Source: JAJRPT01 sp964465945 (GTDB lineage Bacteria > Bacteroidota > Ignavibacteria > Kapaibacteriales > UBA2268). From it: a DNA stretch of 64,000 nucleotides. The translations under genes and the position numbers were made by a program. Where the stretch lies: positions 1 through 64,000 of the forward strand of contig CAYXMM010000012.1 of assembly GCA_964465945.1 (NCBI GenBank). The letters run 5' to 3'. Shown in pieces: positions 33,797 through 43,342 of this stretch (the first letter of the stretch is position 1; each line of letters opens with the position of its first letter). The notes below the pieces were generated by a model. The model was not told the origin of the DNA. It did not search any database and was given only the letters and a program-made list of their open reading frames with translations.

Positions 33797-35013
33797 TGAA
33801 ATTTATTTTATTCGCAATATTCTCCTTAATTCTATGTTCTTGTTCTAATGACAAGCCATCATACAACTCCGTGAATGGCGGATACACACGCTCAAATAAT
33901 TATGAGAGTTTTGATAAAGTTTTTTCAAATTATATAAACTTTAAAGAATTTAAATTTGATAATATAATAGATAGTTCCGGGTTCTTATTCCCTCCTTTTA
34001 TGTTAAATTCTTATGAATTTCTATATATTTCAAAAGCGAATATAGTTCATATAGTTAGCGAAGATAGAGTGATGAGTTCAATAAATCTTAGAGATGACAT
34101 TATTGTTTCTAACCCTTGTAAAGACAATAACGATAATATATATTTTCAAGTTCAAAATGGAACTATTTTCTCATACAATATTAAGGACAGAAGAAGTCCA
34201 AAATTAAATTGGAAAACCGAAAAGGACACAACTAATAGTGGCTTATATTCTGACTTAGTAATATTTAATAATAAAATATATTCATCTTCAACAAGTAATG
34301 GTCTAAAAGTTTATAATAATAAAGGTCAATTAGAAAATTACATTTCATTTAATAATGGTTTAAGAGATTTTTCTATCTCTGAAAATGGCATAATTTATTT
34401 TGCTTCAACTCAAGATGATTTTAATATTGAAGATACTTTATTTGCTATAAAAGATGGCTCAATTAAATATAGTAAATCATTATTAGGTCGTTTGTATTCT
34501 GCTTCAATTTGTGTAAATACCAACATAATTATACCAATTTTATTCCAAATCAATGGTGAGAATTTCGTCCGTATTGTTCGTTTGGATAGTAAAGGAAAAG
34601 AAGTAAGTAGAATTGAAACTAATAAAATATGTAAATTTATTTCCGCAGATAGCAAGGGTAATATTTATACTGTTTCAGATAATCCTGGTATAGGTGCAGA
34701 TGTCTCATATTTGAATAAGTATTCAAAAGAGGGTAAGAAATTATGGGAACTAGTTGTAGATTTAAGTATTAATTCACCTCTGTTAGTTTGCGAAGATGCG
34801 TTAGTTTTTTGCGGAGAGCGTGATAGTGCAACGGGTCTATTTTATATAGATAAAAATAATGGAAAATTGCTTTCGTCAATTTCATTATCATCAATTCCAG
34901 CACATAATTTAGTCCCTGTGTTTAAGTCCTCCGGCGGAATAATCTTTGGTGCTTCAAAGAAAGCAGGCATCATAGTTGTAGAGCGTTCAGTGATTGATAA
35001 AATATTAAATTAA
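33796..35013 (+). CDS. Beta-propeller lipoprotein (PQQ-like repeats)
   Basis: The 405-residue protein has a lipoprotein signal (KFILFAIFSLILCSC). It then has repeated units of the quinoprotein-like propeller type, such as NDNIYFQVQNGTIFSYNI, LKVYNNKGQLENYISF and GNIYTVSDNPG. It is translationally coupled to the FGE-domain lipoprotein upstream (one shared base), so the two probably form one complex on the periplasmic side of a membrane or the cell surface. It ends head-to-head with the phosphatase gene, with a 4-base overlap. No catalytic motif seen. Confidence 0.75.
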   Translation: MKFILFAIFSLILCSCSNDKPSYNSVNGGYTRSNNYESFDKVFSNYINFKEFKFDNIIDSSGFLFPPFMLNSYEFLYISKANIVHIVSEDRVMSSINLRDDIIVSNPCKDNNDNIYFQVQNGTIFSYNIKDRRSPKLNWKTEKDTTNSGLYSDLVIFNNKIYSSSTSNGLKVYNNKGQLENYISFNNGLRDFSISENGIIYFASTQDDFNIEDTLFAIKDGSIKYSKSLLGRLYSASICVNTNIIIPILFQINGENFVRIVRLDSKGKEVSRIETNKICKFISADSKGNIYTVSDNPGIGADVSYLNKYSKEGKKLWELVVDLSINSPLLVCEDALVFCGERDSATGLFYIDKNNGKLLSSISLSSIPAHNLVPVFKSSGGIIFGASKKAGIIVVERSVIDKILN

Positions 35014-36305
35014 TTTTCTTCTTTATTTTCTATTTTTGGTTCTTTTTTTCTTTTAATTATCACTATTGTGCTATCATCAGTATAACTTGAATTTTTTGAA
35101 TAATTTGCAATTTTATCAATTATGCAGTATGCGAGTTCTTTTGCCGGTAAATGGTGAAATTGCTTAATTAATTCTTTCAATCGCTCTTCACCAAATAATT
35201 CGCCATTTTCATCTTGTGCTTCGCTGATTCCATCGGTAAAAAGCACTAAAATATCACCTTTATCCATACGAGTATTCTCAAGTCCAAATCTTTGACGTTC
35301 AACGATTCCAAGCAAGCCACCAGTGGGTTTTAATTCGGTGAATTTATCTTTTTTTGGAGAATATTTAATAGGCGAACAATGACCTGCATTTGCGTAAAGA
35401 ACAAGCCGATTTTCTGCTCTTGTTAGTTCTAACATAAATAAAGTAACAAATCTTTCATAAGGAAAAGTTTTGAAAATTAGGTTATTTAATAAGGCGAGTA
35501 TATGTGAAATTCTACTTCCGAGTTCCATTCCCATTCGCAAAGCTCCCGAAACAAAAAGTGATTGAATAGCGGCAGGTAAGCCCTTGCTTGCAGCGTCGCT
35601 AATTACTATTGAAAGAGTCTCCTCATTTTCGAGTGCTTTTGATGTTCTGATATAATCAAAATAATCCCCACCCACATCAGAATCTGGCACACATACTCCA
35701 AATATTTCATAATCTAAGAACTCTGTAAAATGCTCTGGAAGGAGGTTTTGTTGAATTACTTTTGCTTGTTCATAATCTTTATTTATTCTTTTTTTCTCTT
35801 TTTCGGCAGTAAGATTCCTAATTGCAACAGTGCAAACTGAACTAATAATTGTGATTGATTCACGAAATTCTTCGGAAAAGGTGTCGGCATTGAAGCCAAG
35901 AGCGTATTCATAGAAAGATCCACTTTTAGTGCGAATTAAATCCCCCACTCCAGTTAAGGAATAATGATGAATACCTGAAGCTTTTAATATTTCATTGGTT
36001 TCCTCTTGTAGAATAGTTCGTTTTTTACTTAAGCGATTCATTGTGTCAAAGATATGTTCATCGCCAAGACTTATTGCGAAATTTTTTGGAATTGGCTTGA
36101 CATTACCATATTGATAAGAAAGAGAGTAAGTTAAATCAGCGACATTTAATTTCCAAATCCTGCCACCTTTAATTTTAAACTCATCACTATCAGTTACTTC
36201 ATTAATTGCAGTTTTAATTAATTCATTTGCATTTTTATATGAACGATTGCTAATTTGCTCTAAGAGCCGATACAATCTTCTTTGATTTGAAAACCTTTCT
36301 TTCAT
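35010..36305 (-). CDS. SpoIIE/RsbU-type PP2C serine phosphatase with N-terminal GAF-like domain
   Basis: In the 431-residue soluble protein, residues 15-170 fit a GAF-like sensor. A linker helix (KKRINKDYEQAKVIQQNLLP, residues 176-195) leads into a PP2C/SpoIIE phosphatase domain with the metal sites SDVGGDYFDYIR near residue 214, VISDAASKGLPAAI near 240, ANAGHCSP near 312, LFTDGISEAQ near 355 and YTDDSTIVIIK at the end. Such enzymes dephosphorylate anti-sigma-factor antagonists in partner switching. No partner gene is in the window. A promoter lies at 36326-36353. Confidence 0.9.
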   Translation of the reverse strand: MKERFSNQRRLYRLLEQISNRSYKNANELIKTAINEVTDSDEFKIKGGRIWKLNVADLTYSLSYQYGNVKPIPKNFAISLGDEHIFDTMNRLSKKRTILQEETNEILKASGIHHYSLTGVGDLIRTKSGSFYEYALGFNADTFSEEFRESITIISSVCTVAIRNLTAEKEKKRINKDYEQAKVIQQNLLPEHFTEFLDYEIFGVCVPDSDVGGDYFDYIRTSKALENEETLSIVISDAASKGLPAAIQSLFVSGALRMGMELGSRISHILALLNNLIFKTFPYERFVTLFMLELTRAENRLVLYANAGHCSPIKYSPKKDKFTELKPTGGLLGIVERQRFGLENTRMDKGDILVLFTDGISEAQDENGELFGEERLKELIKQFHHLPAKELAYCIIDKIANYSKNSSYTDDSTIVIIKRKKEPKIENKEEN

Positions 36306-36325
36306 TTCCTACCTTTATAATTTTT

Positions 36326-36353
36326 CAAAATTAAGGAAATTTCTTGAAAACAA
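36326..36353 (-). promoter_or_regulatory. Probable promoter of the SpoIIE-type phosphatase gene
   Basis: The minus strand has TTG at 36353-36351 and TAATTTTG at 36333-36326, with a 17-base spacer. The spacing is a little short but the -7 element is perfect; the start codon is 20 bases further. Confidence 0.4.
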
Positions 36354-36465
36354 TAAGTTTATTAATATTTTTTAATATTATTTTTTATAATAAGACTATT
36401 TTTCAGTTTTTATCAATAATATTCAAACTTATACTACTATACAATTTTAACATTTACAATTTATT

Positions 36466-39400
36466 ATGAATCTAATTTTAATTATTTTTTTACTCCCTTT
36501 GTCAAGTATTTTTGCATCTAATTTACATACTGATAAGAACAGGTTTTTTGGCTTTAACAAACAAAATGCAATATATAGCAAGGGAAATTCTATTTACTTT
36601 TCTTATTTAAAAAACTATGATATAGAAGAAACTTTAACACCTTATTATTCTATTAAATCAAAGATCCATAATTATGAAGATTTAAAAATTGAATTTATCG
36701 GTGCTGATTTTAGTCATATTATTGGTACAAATAATAGTCAATATAATTTATTTAATTTTGGAAGCCCTAATAATAATAAATACTTTTGTAATGATTCTGT
36801 GATAATTAAAAATATTTATAATAATATAAGTTTGAGAATTAAGGAAAATAATAATAATTATGAATTTATTTTTGAGTTAGATTCTGGCGCAAACATTAAT
36901 GATATTAAAATAAAATTAGAGAATGGCTATATAGATGAAGATAATAATTTAATTTCTAATAATTTTATAATTACCAATTCTATTGCTTATTATAAAAATA
37001 ATATTGCAAATAAATTCAAACTAAATTACAAATTATCTAATAATATCATAAGCTATGAAGATAATATAATAATTAATTCAAAATTAATTATTGACCCTAT
37101 AGTTTTATTACAAGGAACATATTTTGGTGGTAGCGCAATTGATAGATTTTACGATATGGACGTAGATAGTAATAATAATACTTACTCAGTTGGCTTAACT
37201 AGTTCTACTGCTCAAATCGCATATAATGGTTATCAGCAAAATAAATCTAACGGGTTCGATGCGATAATTGTGAAATTCGATTCAACTGGAAAACGAATGT
37301 GGGCATCATATTTTGGTGGCAATGGTGATGATATTGCATTCTCAACAAAAATTAAAAATAATAACATATTAATTGCAGGAAGAATGCAAAGCAATAATTT
37401 CACTATGAGCCAAAACGCCCACCAGAAGATTTTTGGAGGTGAAGTAGATGGTTTTTTTGCAAACTTTAATCAAAATGGAACACTTTATTATTCCACATAT
37501 TTTGGTGGCGAAGGCGATGATGCTATTAATGGGATTGATTCTGATGGCGAATCTATTTTAATATCTGGATATACAAAATCTAAGACTAATATTGCAAGCG
37601 GAGGAAGGCAAAATACTAATGGTGGAGGGTATGATGCTTTTTTGGCTAAATTTGATGATACGAGTTTAGATTGGGGGACATATTTAGGCGGAAAAGGAGA
37701 TGATTTTTCTAATAATATTGTATATAATAACAATATAATAATTATTACAGGAAGCACAAATAGTTCAGATAATATTTCGTTGAATGGCTATCAAAATAAA
37801 ATTAAAGGAGGGTATGACTCATATTTTTCAGAGTTTAAGTTAAATGGCGATTTGGTTAGGAGTTCATATTTCGGTGGAACAAGTGATGATTTTGGTTTTG
37901 CGATTGATAACTATGATAACGACATTTATTTGTTGGGTTCTGGAAATAGTGTAGATTTACCAACAAATACATTTCAAAAAATAATTGGTGGAGAAAATGA
38001 TGGGTTTATCGCGAAAATTAAACAAGACACTTTGCTAAATTGTACTTATTTCGGAGGTGAAAATTACGAATCTGTTTATGATATTAAATATAATGATTAT
38101 TTATATATAGTTGGTGGCACACGGTCAGATAGTAATATCACTTACAATTCAACTGATAAAAGAAACGGAGATTACGACGCCTTTTTTCTTAAAACTGATA
38201 GGAATTTAAACCCAGTTTATTCAACATACTTAGGCGGTGATAAACAAGATATTGCAAGAGCTATAAATATTAATGATAATATCATTATTGCTGGTTATAC
38301 TGCCTCCTCTAATACTTTTTTTAAGAATGGATTTCAAAATATTAATAATGGCAACACAGATGCTTTTATTTCAAAGTTTATGGACGACAATTATCTAAAA
38401 ATGAGTATTAGCTTAACAGGGTTCCCTTGTAGTAGGTCGGAAAAAACAATTTCAATTAATAAAAATTTTAATTTTAATAATAATAATTCATTTAATATAT
38501 ACCTATCTGATATAAACGGGGAGTTTTCTAAAAATAATTTAATTTATAGCGTAAACTCCTCTGACACAATCATTACATTTTTATTGCCAAAGATTAATGA
38601 TTATTCAGAAAAATATAAATTGAAAGTTGTTTCAAGTAGCCCATATTGTTCTACTATTTCTGATTCATTTACTATATACCCTGATATACAATATAAAATT
38701 AATAAAACACTATTTTGCAAAGACGATATATTAAAAGCAAGTATAATTGAATATCCAAATTCAACAATTAAATGGTCATTAAACGATACTTTGTTAAGTA
38801 ATAATGACTCATTAAGCTATAATTTGGCAAATTTAAAGAGTAATATTGGATATGTTTTAAAACTTGAACAAATTACTTCTAATTGTCATTACGAAACAGG
38901 AATTATTTTTTTTATAAAAGATTATCCAGAGGTTGAATTAGTCGGGGATACAAATGTCTGTATAGGTGAAATTAAAAATTATTATTATACTACAAATTCA
39001 AAAAATAATCCAGAAATTATTGTAAATGGTGGAATAATTACTTCGCAAAATTCTAACTCTTTTACAGTAGAATGGAATAATACAAATAGTTATATTAATT
39101 TTATTTTTAAAGATAATTCAGAATTTTGTGGTTTAAATAAAAGATTTGATATTAATTCATTTAAAATTGAAAATGTTAATATAATAGGAAATGATACCAC
39201 TTGTGTGGAGTGTATCGAAGATTATTATATAGAAAACAAGTATGATAAGTATAAATGGGAAGTGGAAAATGGTGAATTACTTACAAGCGATACTTTAAAT
39301 TATATTCGTGTAAAATGGTTAAATAAAAATGGTAATATTTCAGTTAAATATTCAAAAAATAATTGTGATAATACAAGTAAATTAAATTTACTTTATTTAG

Positions 39401-40350
39401 ATGAACCAATATTAAATATTTCTCCTAATATTTTAAATGTTTGTTTGAATGATGAAATTAGGTTTATTACAAGTGATGCAGAGTTTTTGTCATTTACGTG
39501 GAATGTGCTAAATGCAACAATTTTAGAAAATAATAACAATAATATTTTAGTTAAATTTGATAATAATAATTCGGCAACAATTAATTTATTTAGGAAGAAT
39601 AATTTAAACAATAAAATTGATACAATATCAAAAATATTAAATGTTATTGAGTTTGACAAACAAGTTACAGGTTTAAAAGATTCACTATGTTTTAATGAAA
39701 ATTTAATAGTTTCTACTAATATTGAAAATACTCTAAATATATCAACAACTCCTATTAATATAATTAATCAGAATGATAATTCTATTAATTTTAAATACTT
39801 AGAAAATGGATTAAATAATCTCAACATTAAAATAATAAACAAATTAACAGGATGTTCTTTTGAAATTGACACATTAATTTACATAATTCCTATCCCAGAG
39901 CCAGCAGAAATTAGTATATTTGAAGACTATATTATGTCTAATCACATTAATAATTTATGGTATGAAAATGATACTTTAGTCAATGAAAATAATTCAAACA
40001 AAATTTTAGCAAAAGAAAACCATTCATATTATGCTTTTTCAATAAATGAATTTAATTGCTTTAGCGATATTAAATCAAATATAATTAATTATAAAACGAA
40101 CTCAATTTCTAATAATAAAATTACAATTTATCCAAATCCCAATAAAGGCGAATTTGTGATTGATTTAGATAAATATTATGATAATTTGAATATTGAAGTA
40201 ATTGATTTATTAGGGAATAGAGTGTTTAACGAAATAAATTCGGGTAATAAATTTACATTAAATTTAAAAATAAAAAATGGATTTTATTTTATAAAAATCC
40301 ACTCCAATACTAATTTAATTTATTTTAATAAATTTTATATTTTAAATTAA
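36466..40350 (+). CDS. Large T9SS surface protein with SBBP-type repeats and Ig/PKD-like domains
   Basis: The 1294-residue protein has a signal peptide (NLILIIFLLPLSSIFA). After an N-terminal domain of about 200 residues come eight or so repeats of about 45-55 residues, each with YFGG..DD / DAF..KF patterns (for example ASYFGGNGDDIAFS, STYFGGEGDDAI, STYLGGDKQDIARA) up to about residue 640. This is the SBBP beta-propeller repeat. Then cysteine-containing Ig/PKD-like domains follow (ETIVW-type motifs such as YKWEVENGELLTSDTL). From about residue 1220 a T9SS sorting domain (IYPNPNKGEFVIDL) ends the protein. It is predicted to be exported by T9SS and displayed. Asparagine is very abundant, in line with the low G+C content. 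Ligand unknown. Confidence 0.9.
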   Translation: MNLILIIFLLPLSSIFASNLHTDKNRFFGFNKQNAIYSKGNSIYFSYLKNYDIEETLTPYYSIKSKIHNYEDLKIEFIGADFSHIIGTNNSQYNLFNFGSPNNNKYFCNDSVIIKNIYNNISLRIKENNNNYEFIFELDSGANINDIKIKLENGYIDEDNNLISNNFIITNSIAYYKNNIANKFKLNYKLSNNIISYEDNIIINSKLIIDPIVLLQGTYFGGSAIDRFYDMDVDSNNNTYSVGLTSSTAQIAYNGYQQNKSNGFDAIIVKFDSTGKRMWASYFGGNGDDIAFSTKIKNNNILIAGRMQSNNFTMSQNAHQKIFGGEVDGFFANFNQNGTLYYSTYFGGEGDDAINGIDSDGESILISGYTKSKTNIASGGRQNTNGGGYDAFLAKFDDTSLDWGTYLGGKGDDFSNNIVYNNNIIIITGSTNSSDNISLNGYQNKIKGGYDSYFSEFKLNGDLVRSSYFGGTSDDFGFAIDNYDNDIYLLGSGNSVDLPTNTFQKIIGGENDGFIAKIKQDTLLNCTYFGGENYESVYDIKYNDYLYIVGGTRSDSNITYNSTDKRNGDYDAFFLKTDRNLNPVYSTYLGGDKQDIARAININDNIIIAGYTASSNTFFKNGFQNINNGNTDAFISKFMDDNYLKMSISLTGFPCSRSEKTISINKNFNFNNNNSFNIYLSDINGEFSKNNLIYSVNSSDTIITFLLPKINDYSEKYKLKVVSSSPYCSTISDSFTIYPDIQYKINKTLFCKDDILKASIIEYPNSTIKWSLNDTLLSNNDSLSYNLANLKSNIGYVLKLEQITSNCHYETGIIFFIKDYPEVELVGDTNVCIGEIKNYYYTTNSKNNPEIIVNGGIITSQNSNSFTVEWNNTNSYINFIFKDNSEFCGLNKRFDINSFKIENVNIIGNDTTCVECIEDYYIENKYDKYKWEVENGELLTSDTLNYIRVKWLNKNGNISVKYSKNNCDNTSKLNLLYLDEPILNISPNILNVCLNDEIRFITSDAEFLSFTWNVLNATILENNNNNILVKFDNNNSATINLFRKNNLNNKIDTISKILNVIEFDKQVTGLKDSLCFNENLIVSTNIENTLNISTTPINIINQNDNSINFKYLENGLNNLNIKIINKLTGCSFEIDTLIYIIPIPEPAEISIFEDYIMSNHINNLWYENDTLVNENNSNKILAKENHSYYAFSINEFNCFSDIKSNIINYKTNSISNNKITIYPNPNKGEFVIDLDKYYDNLNIEVIDLLGNRVFNEINSGNKFTLNLKIKNGFYFIKIHSNTNLIYFNKFYILN

Positions 40351-40355
40351 AATAT

Positions 40356-41285
40356 TTATTTAATTGATTTAAAATAATCTAAGGTAATTTGCATACCTTC
40401 TTTAATACCAATTTTAGGTGACCAATTTAATTTATTCTTAGATTTGGAAATATCTAAATAAATTGATTTTATCTCTCCTTTTCTTGGAGGTAGCACATCT
40501 AAGCCAGGGTCAATATTTGAAATTTCTTTAATTATTTCAAACAAAGTTTGTGTATTTGTGCCAATTGAAGTCCCAACATTATAAACATCACTTTCAGAAT
40601 TCATTGCTGCAATATTTGCATCAACAACATCAGAAACATAGATATAATCTCTTATCATTCCACCTGGTTGGTCGTCATAAGAGTAAATAACACATTTCTC
40701 ATTATTCAATACTTTACGCGCAAAAATAGTTATAACACCAGATTCGTGTGCATTTGCTTGACGAGGACCATAAACATTACCATATCGCAATGCAGTAAAA
40801 TTCAAGCCAAATTCTTGTTTATAAAAATACAAATACTTTTCACATAGAAGTTTAGTAATTCCATAAGGACAAAGTGGTTTTAATATTACATCTTCCTTTG
40901 TTGGAAGAATATCCATTTGCCCATAAATAACTCCACCAGTAGAGCTAAAAATAAACTTCTTCAAATTAATTTCTAATGATGCCTTAATTAAGTTTAAAGT
41001 TCCATTGCCATTTACATCTAAATCAAATTTAGGGTTTTCAACAGAAAAAGGCACAGACATTTGAGCAGCAGTATGAAAGACATAATCCGGCTTTTCAGTT
41101 TTAATAATATTAATAACTTCTTCATCACGAATATCATTAAGATAAAACTTTGCCTTTGGGTTAATATTCTCCTTTTGCCCAGTATACATATTATCAATAA
41201 TAGCAACTTCCAAACCCATTTTGATTAATCTATCTACAATATGCGACCCAATAAAACCCGCTCCACCTGTTACTAATGCTTTCAT
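40356..41285 (-). CDS. NAD-dependent nucleotide-sugar epimerase/dehydratase (extended SDR)
   Basis: The 309-residue protein of the extended SDR family has the NAD site LVTGGAGFIGSHIVDRL, DIRDEE, the SSTGG (serine) and YGITK (Y-x3-K) catalytic motifs near residues 115-145, and RYGNVYGPRQ near 165. These are typical of UDP-glucose 4-epimerase-like enzymes. It lies 2 bases after a DegT-type aminotransferase on the same strand. The pair would make an amino sugar precursor or a related nucleotide sugar for envelope glycans. The exact substrate cannot be read. Confidence 0.88.
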   Translation of the reverse strand: MKALVTGGAGFIGSHIVDRLIKMGLEVAIIDNMYTGQKENINPKAKFYLNDIRDEEVINIIKTEKPDYVFHTAAQMSVPFSVENPKFDLDVNGNGTLNLIKASLEINLKKFIFSSTGGVIYGQMDILPTKEDVILKPLCPYGITKLLCEKYLYFYKQEFGLNFTALRYGNVYGPRQANAHESGVITIFARKVLNNEKCVIYSYDDQPGGMIRDYIYVSDVVDANIAAMNSESDVYNVGTSIGTNTQTLFEIIKEISNIDPGLDVLPPRKGEIKSIYLDISKSKNKLNWSPKIGIKEGMQITLDYFKSIK

Positions 41286-41287
41286 AA

Positions 41288-42388
41288 TTATCTATAAAAT
41301 TCTTTAATTTTTTCTGAAATATATATTATTTGTTCTTCTTTTAATTCTGGATACATTGGTAATGACAGAATTACGTCTTGATACTCATTCGCCTTTGGAA
41401 AATCATTATAATTATAGCCCAAGTTATTATAAGCGCCAGTAAAAGGTAATGCTTTCGGATAATGAATACCAGTTCCAATATGACAGTTTGACAAGTGACT
41501 TTGTAAGCCATCTCTATCAAGTGCTTTAATTACATAAAGATGAAATATATGCTTACAATTATCTTTAATCTGTGGAATTTCAATCTCGCTAATCTCACTT
41601 AAATATTGATTATAAAGATTTGCATTTTCTAATCTTGCATCATTCCATTCTTCGATATATTTAAGTTTTGTATTTAATACGACTGCCTGAATTGCATCTA
41701 ATCTTGAATTAATTCCTTCAAAAATATGGACATTTTTATCAATCTGCCCATGATTAGCAAACGCTCTCATTTTGTCAGCAAGCTCATTATTGCTTGTAAC
41801 AATAGCACCAGCATCACCATAAGCACCTAAATTTTTACCTGGGTAGAAACTAAATGTTGCAATATCGCCAAATGTTCCTAAATTATTCCCATAATATTTA
41901 GCAAAATGAGCTTGCGCTGTGTCTTCAATTAAGTATAAATTATACTTTTTGCAAAGTTCTTGTATAGCTCCTAATTCAGCTGACTGACCATATAAATGAA
42001 CAGCAATAATTGCTTTTGTTTTTTGAGTAATTTTCTCTTCTATCTTGCTTACATCAATCAAAAAATATTCATCATTATCTACAAAAACAGGTTTTGCTCC
42101 TGCTTGGCTCACAGTTTCAGAAGTTGAAATCCAAGTATTTGCTGGAACTATAACTTCATCATTCGCCCCAATATTTAATGATTTAAGGGCAATGTAAATT
42201 GCATCTGTTCCATTAGCACAAGAAACACAATGAGTTATACCAAGCTTTGCAGCAAAATTATCTTCAAACTCTGTAACTGCTCTACCACCAATATATGCAG
42301 TATTCTCAAAAATTGGCTCTAAATTCTTGTGGATTTCTTCTTTTATTGATAAATATTGAGATTTTAAATCTAAAAAAGGAATTTTCAT
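41288..42388 (-). CDS. DegT/DnrJ/EryC1/StrS family sugar aminotransferase
   Basis: The 366-residue PLP enzyme starts with IPFLDLKSQYLSIKEEI. Motifs are ANGTDAIYIAL (phosphate cup), HLYGQSAELGAIQELCKKYN, EDTAQAH (aspartate) and the Schiff-base lysine in FYPGKNLGAYGDAGAIVT near residue 185. The family adds an amino group to a keto-sugar nucleotide. It is the first gene of a two-gene unit with the epimerase, 2 bases apart. The segment PKALPFTGAYNNLGY near the C-terminus fits enzymes acting on 3-keto or 4-keto sugars. Confidence 0.92.
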   Translation of the reverse strand: MKIPFLDLKSQYLSIKEEIHKNLEPIFENTAYIGGRAVTEFEDNFAAKLGITHCVSCANGTDAIYIALKSLNIGANDEVIVPANTWISTSETVSQAGAKPVFVDNDEYFLIDVSKIEEKITQKTKAIIAVHLYGQSAELGAIQELCKKYNLYLIEDTAQAHFAKYYGNNLGTFGDIATFSFYPGKNLGAYGDAGAIVTSNNELADKMRAFANHGQIDKNVHIFEGINSRLDAIQAVVLNTKLKYIEEWNDARLENANLYNQYLSEISEIEIPQIKDNCKHIFHLYVIKALDRDGLQSHLSNCHIGTGIHYPKALPFTGAYNNLGYNYNDFPKANEYQDVILSLPMYPELKEEQIIYISEKIKEFYR

Positions 42389-42506
42389 TATTTGAAAAAT
42401 TAAAACAAAACATTAACAAAAATAAGATAAATATATCGAATTTACAAGGTAAATAGACAAAATGAATGATTTTTATTATTATGCTTATAAGATTATAAGA
42501 TAAAAG

Positions 42507-42538
42507 TTTAGGGTTATCTAACAAAAGATAACCCTAAA
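42507..42538 (-). terminator. Strong hairpin after the 265-residue lipoprotein gene
   Basis: A perfect 13-base stem (TTTAGGGTTATCT / AGATAACCCTAAA) with a six-base loop starts 3 bases after the minus-strand stop. On that strand CTTTTATC follows, so it is a likely terminator. Confidence 0.75.
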
Positions 42539-42541
42539 TTA

Positions 42542-43339
42542 TTAATTTTGATTATACTTAAAAGTATAGATTTTTTCGGCAGTTTTATAGATTAAAGCAT
42601 TTCTATTTCCAATTTTCACTTCACTTGTATCTGTTGCTAATAAAGAAATACTAACTTTAGTAATAATTTCAGGACTAATCCCTAAATTGGTTTCAGCTAT
42701 TTGTGCTATATCGGTCTTTCTAATTGTTAAGTTATCAGGAGTTAAAATATTTAACAAACCATTGATGCTATAGTAAGATTCAATACTATTACTATTTTGT
42801 TTATAGTAAATGTAATAACCGTCTATGGAATATATATCCCAACTTTTATTAAACATAAATTTAATCTCGTCATTCAAAGAATTATCAGAAATTTCTACTT
42901 CACCTAAAACATCTTCATTTACAAATTCAAAACTTGAGATTGCATTATTGTCAGTCACTTCAATTACATTATTACTTCCGAAAGTAAGTGGGTCATTTTG
43001 TGAATAAAAATAAGATGGATAAAAAGATGATTTATAATAATCTACATTATTTCCATTTACTTTAAATTTCTCTATATTTGTAAAAGCATTGCCACTTTTA
43101 AAATAGCCCTCAATAATTAATTTTGCTTTATCATTATCAATATCAGGATAACTTGGATATGTAACCTTAGATTTGATGATAGCATCGTAATTATTAGTAT
43201 TAAAATCAATAACTTTCGCAACCGTATCTGGCTTAACTATTCCATTTGCTCCACTCCAAGCAGCATTACTATATTTAATTTCATCTTCTTGACAAGAAAT
43301 TATTAAAAATACAGCAAGTAATACAAATATTTTTTTCAT
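42542..43339 (-). CDS. Lipoprotein of unknown function
   Basis: The 265-residue protein starts with a lipoprotein signal (KKIFVLLAVFLIISC, cysteine at residue 16). The rest is mainly beta-strand with many serine and asparagine residues and no recognised family. Stretches such as IKSKVTYPSYPDIDNDKAKL and NSLNDEIKFMFNKSWDIYSI suggest two sandwich-like domains. It follows gatB by 3 bases on the same strand and could be read from its promoter, and it ends at a strong hairpin. Confidence 0.65.
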   Translation of the reverse strand: MKKIFVLLAVFLIISCQEDEIKYSNAAWSGANGIVKPDTVAKVIDFNTNNYDAIIKSKVTYPSYPDIDNDKAKLIIEGYFKSGNAFTNIEKFKVNGNNVDYYKSSFYPSYFYSQNDPLTFGSNNVIEVTDNNAISSFEFVNEDVLGEVEISDNSLNDEIKFMFNKSWDIYSIDGYYIYYKQNSNSIESYYSINGLLNILTPDNLTIRKTDIAQIAETNLGISPEIITKVSISLLATDTSEVKIGNRNALIYKTAEKIYTFKYNQN

Positions 43340-43342
43340 ATT

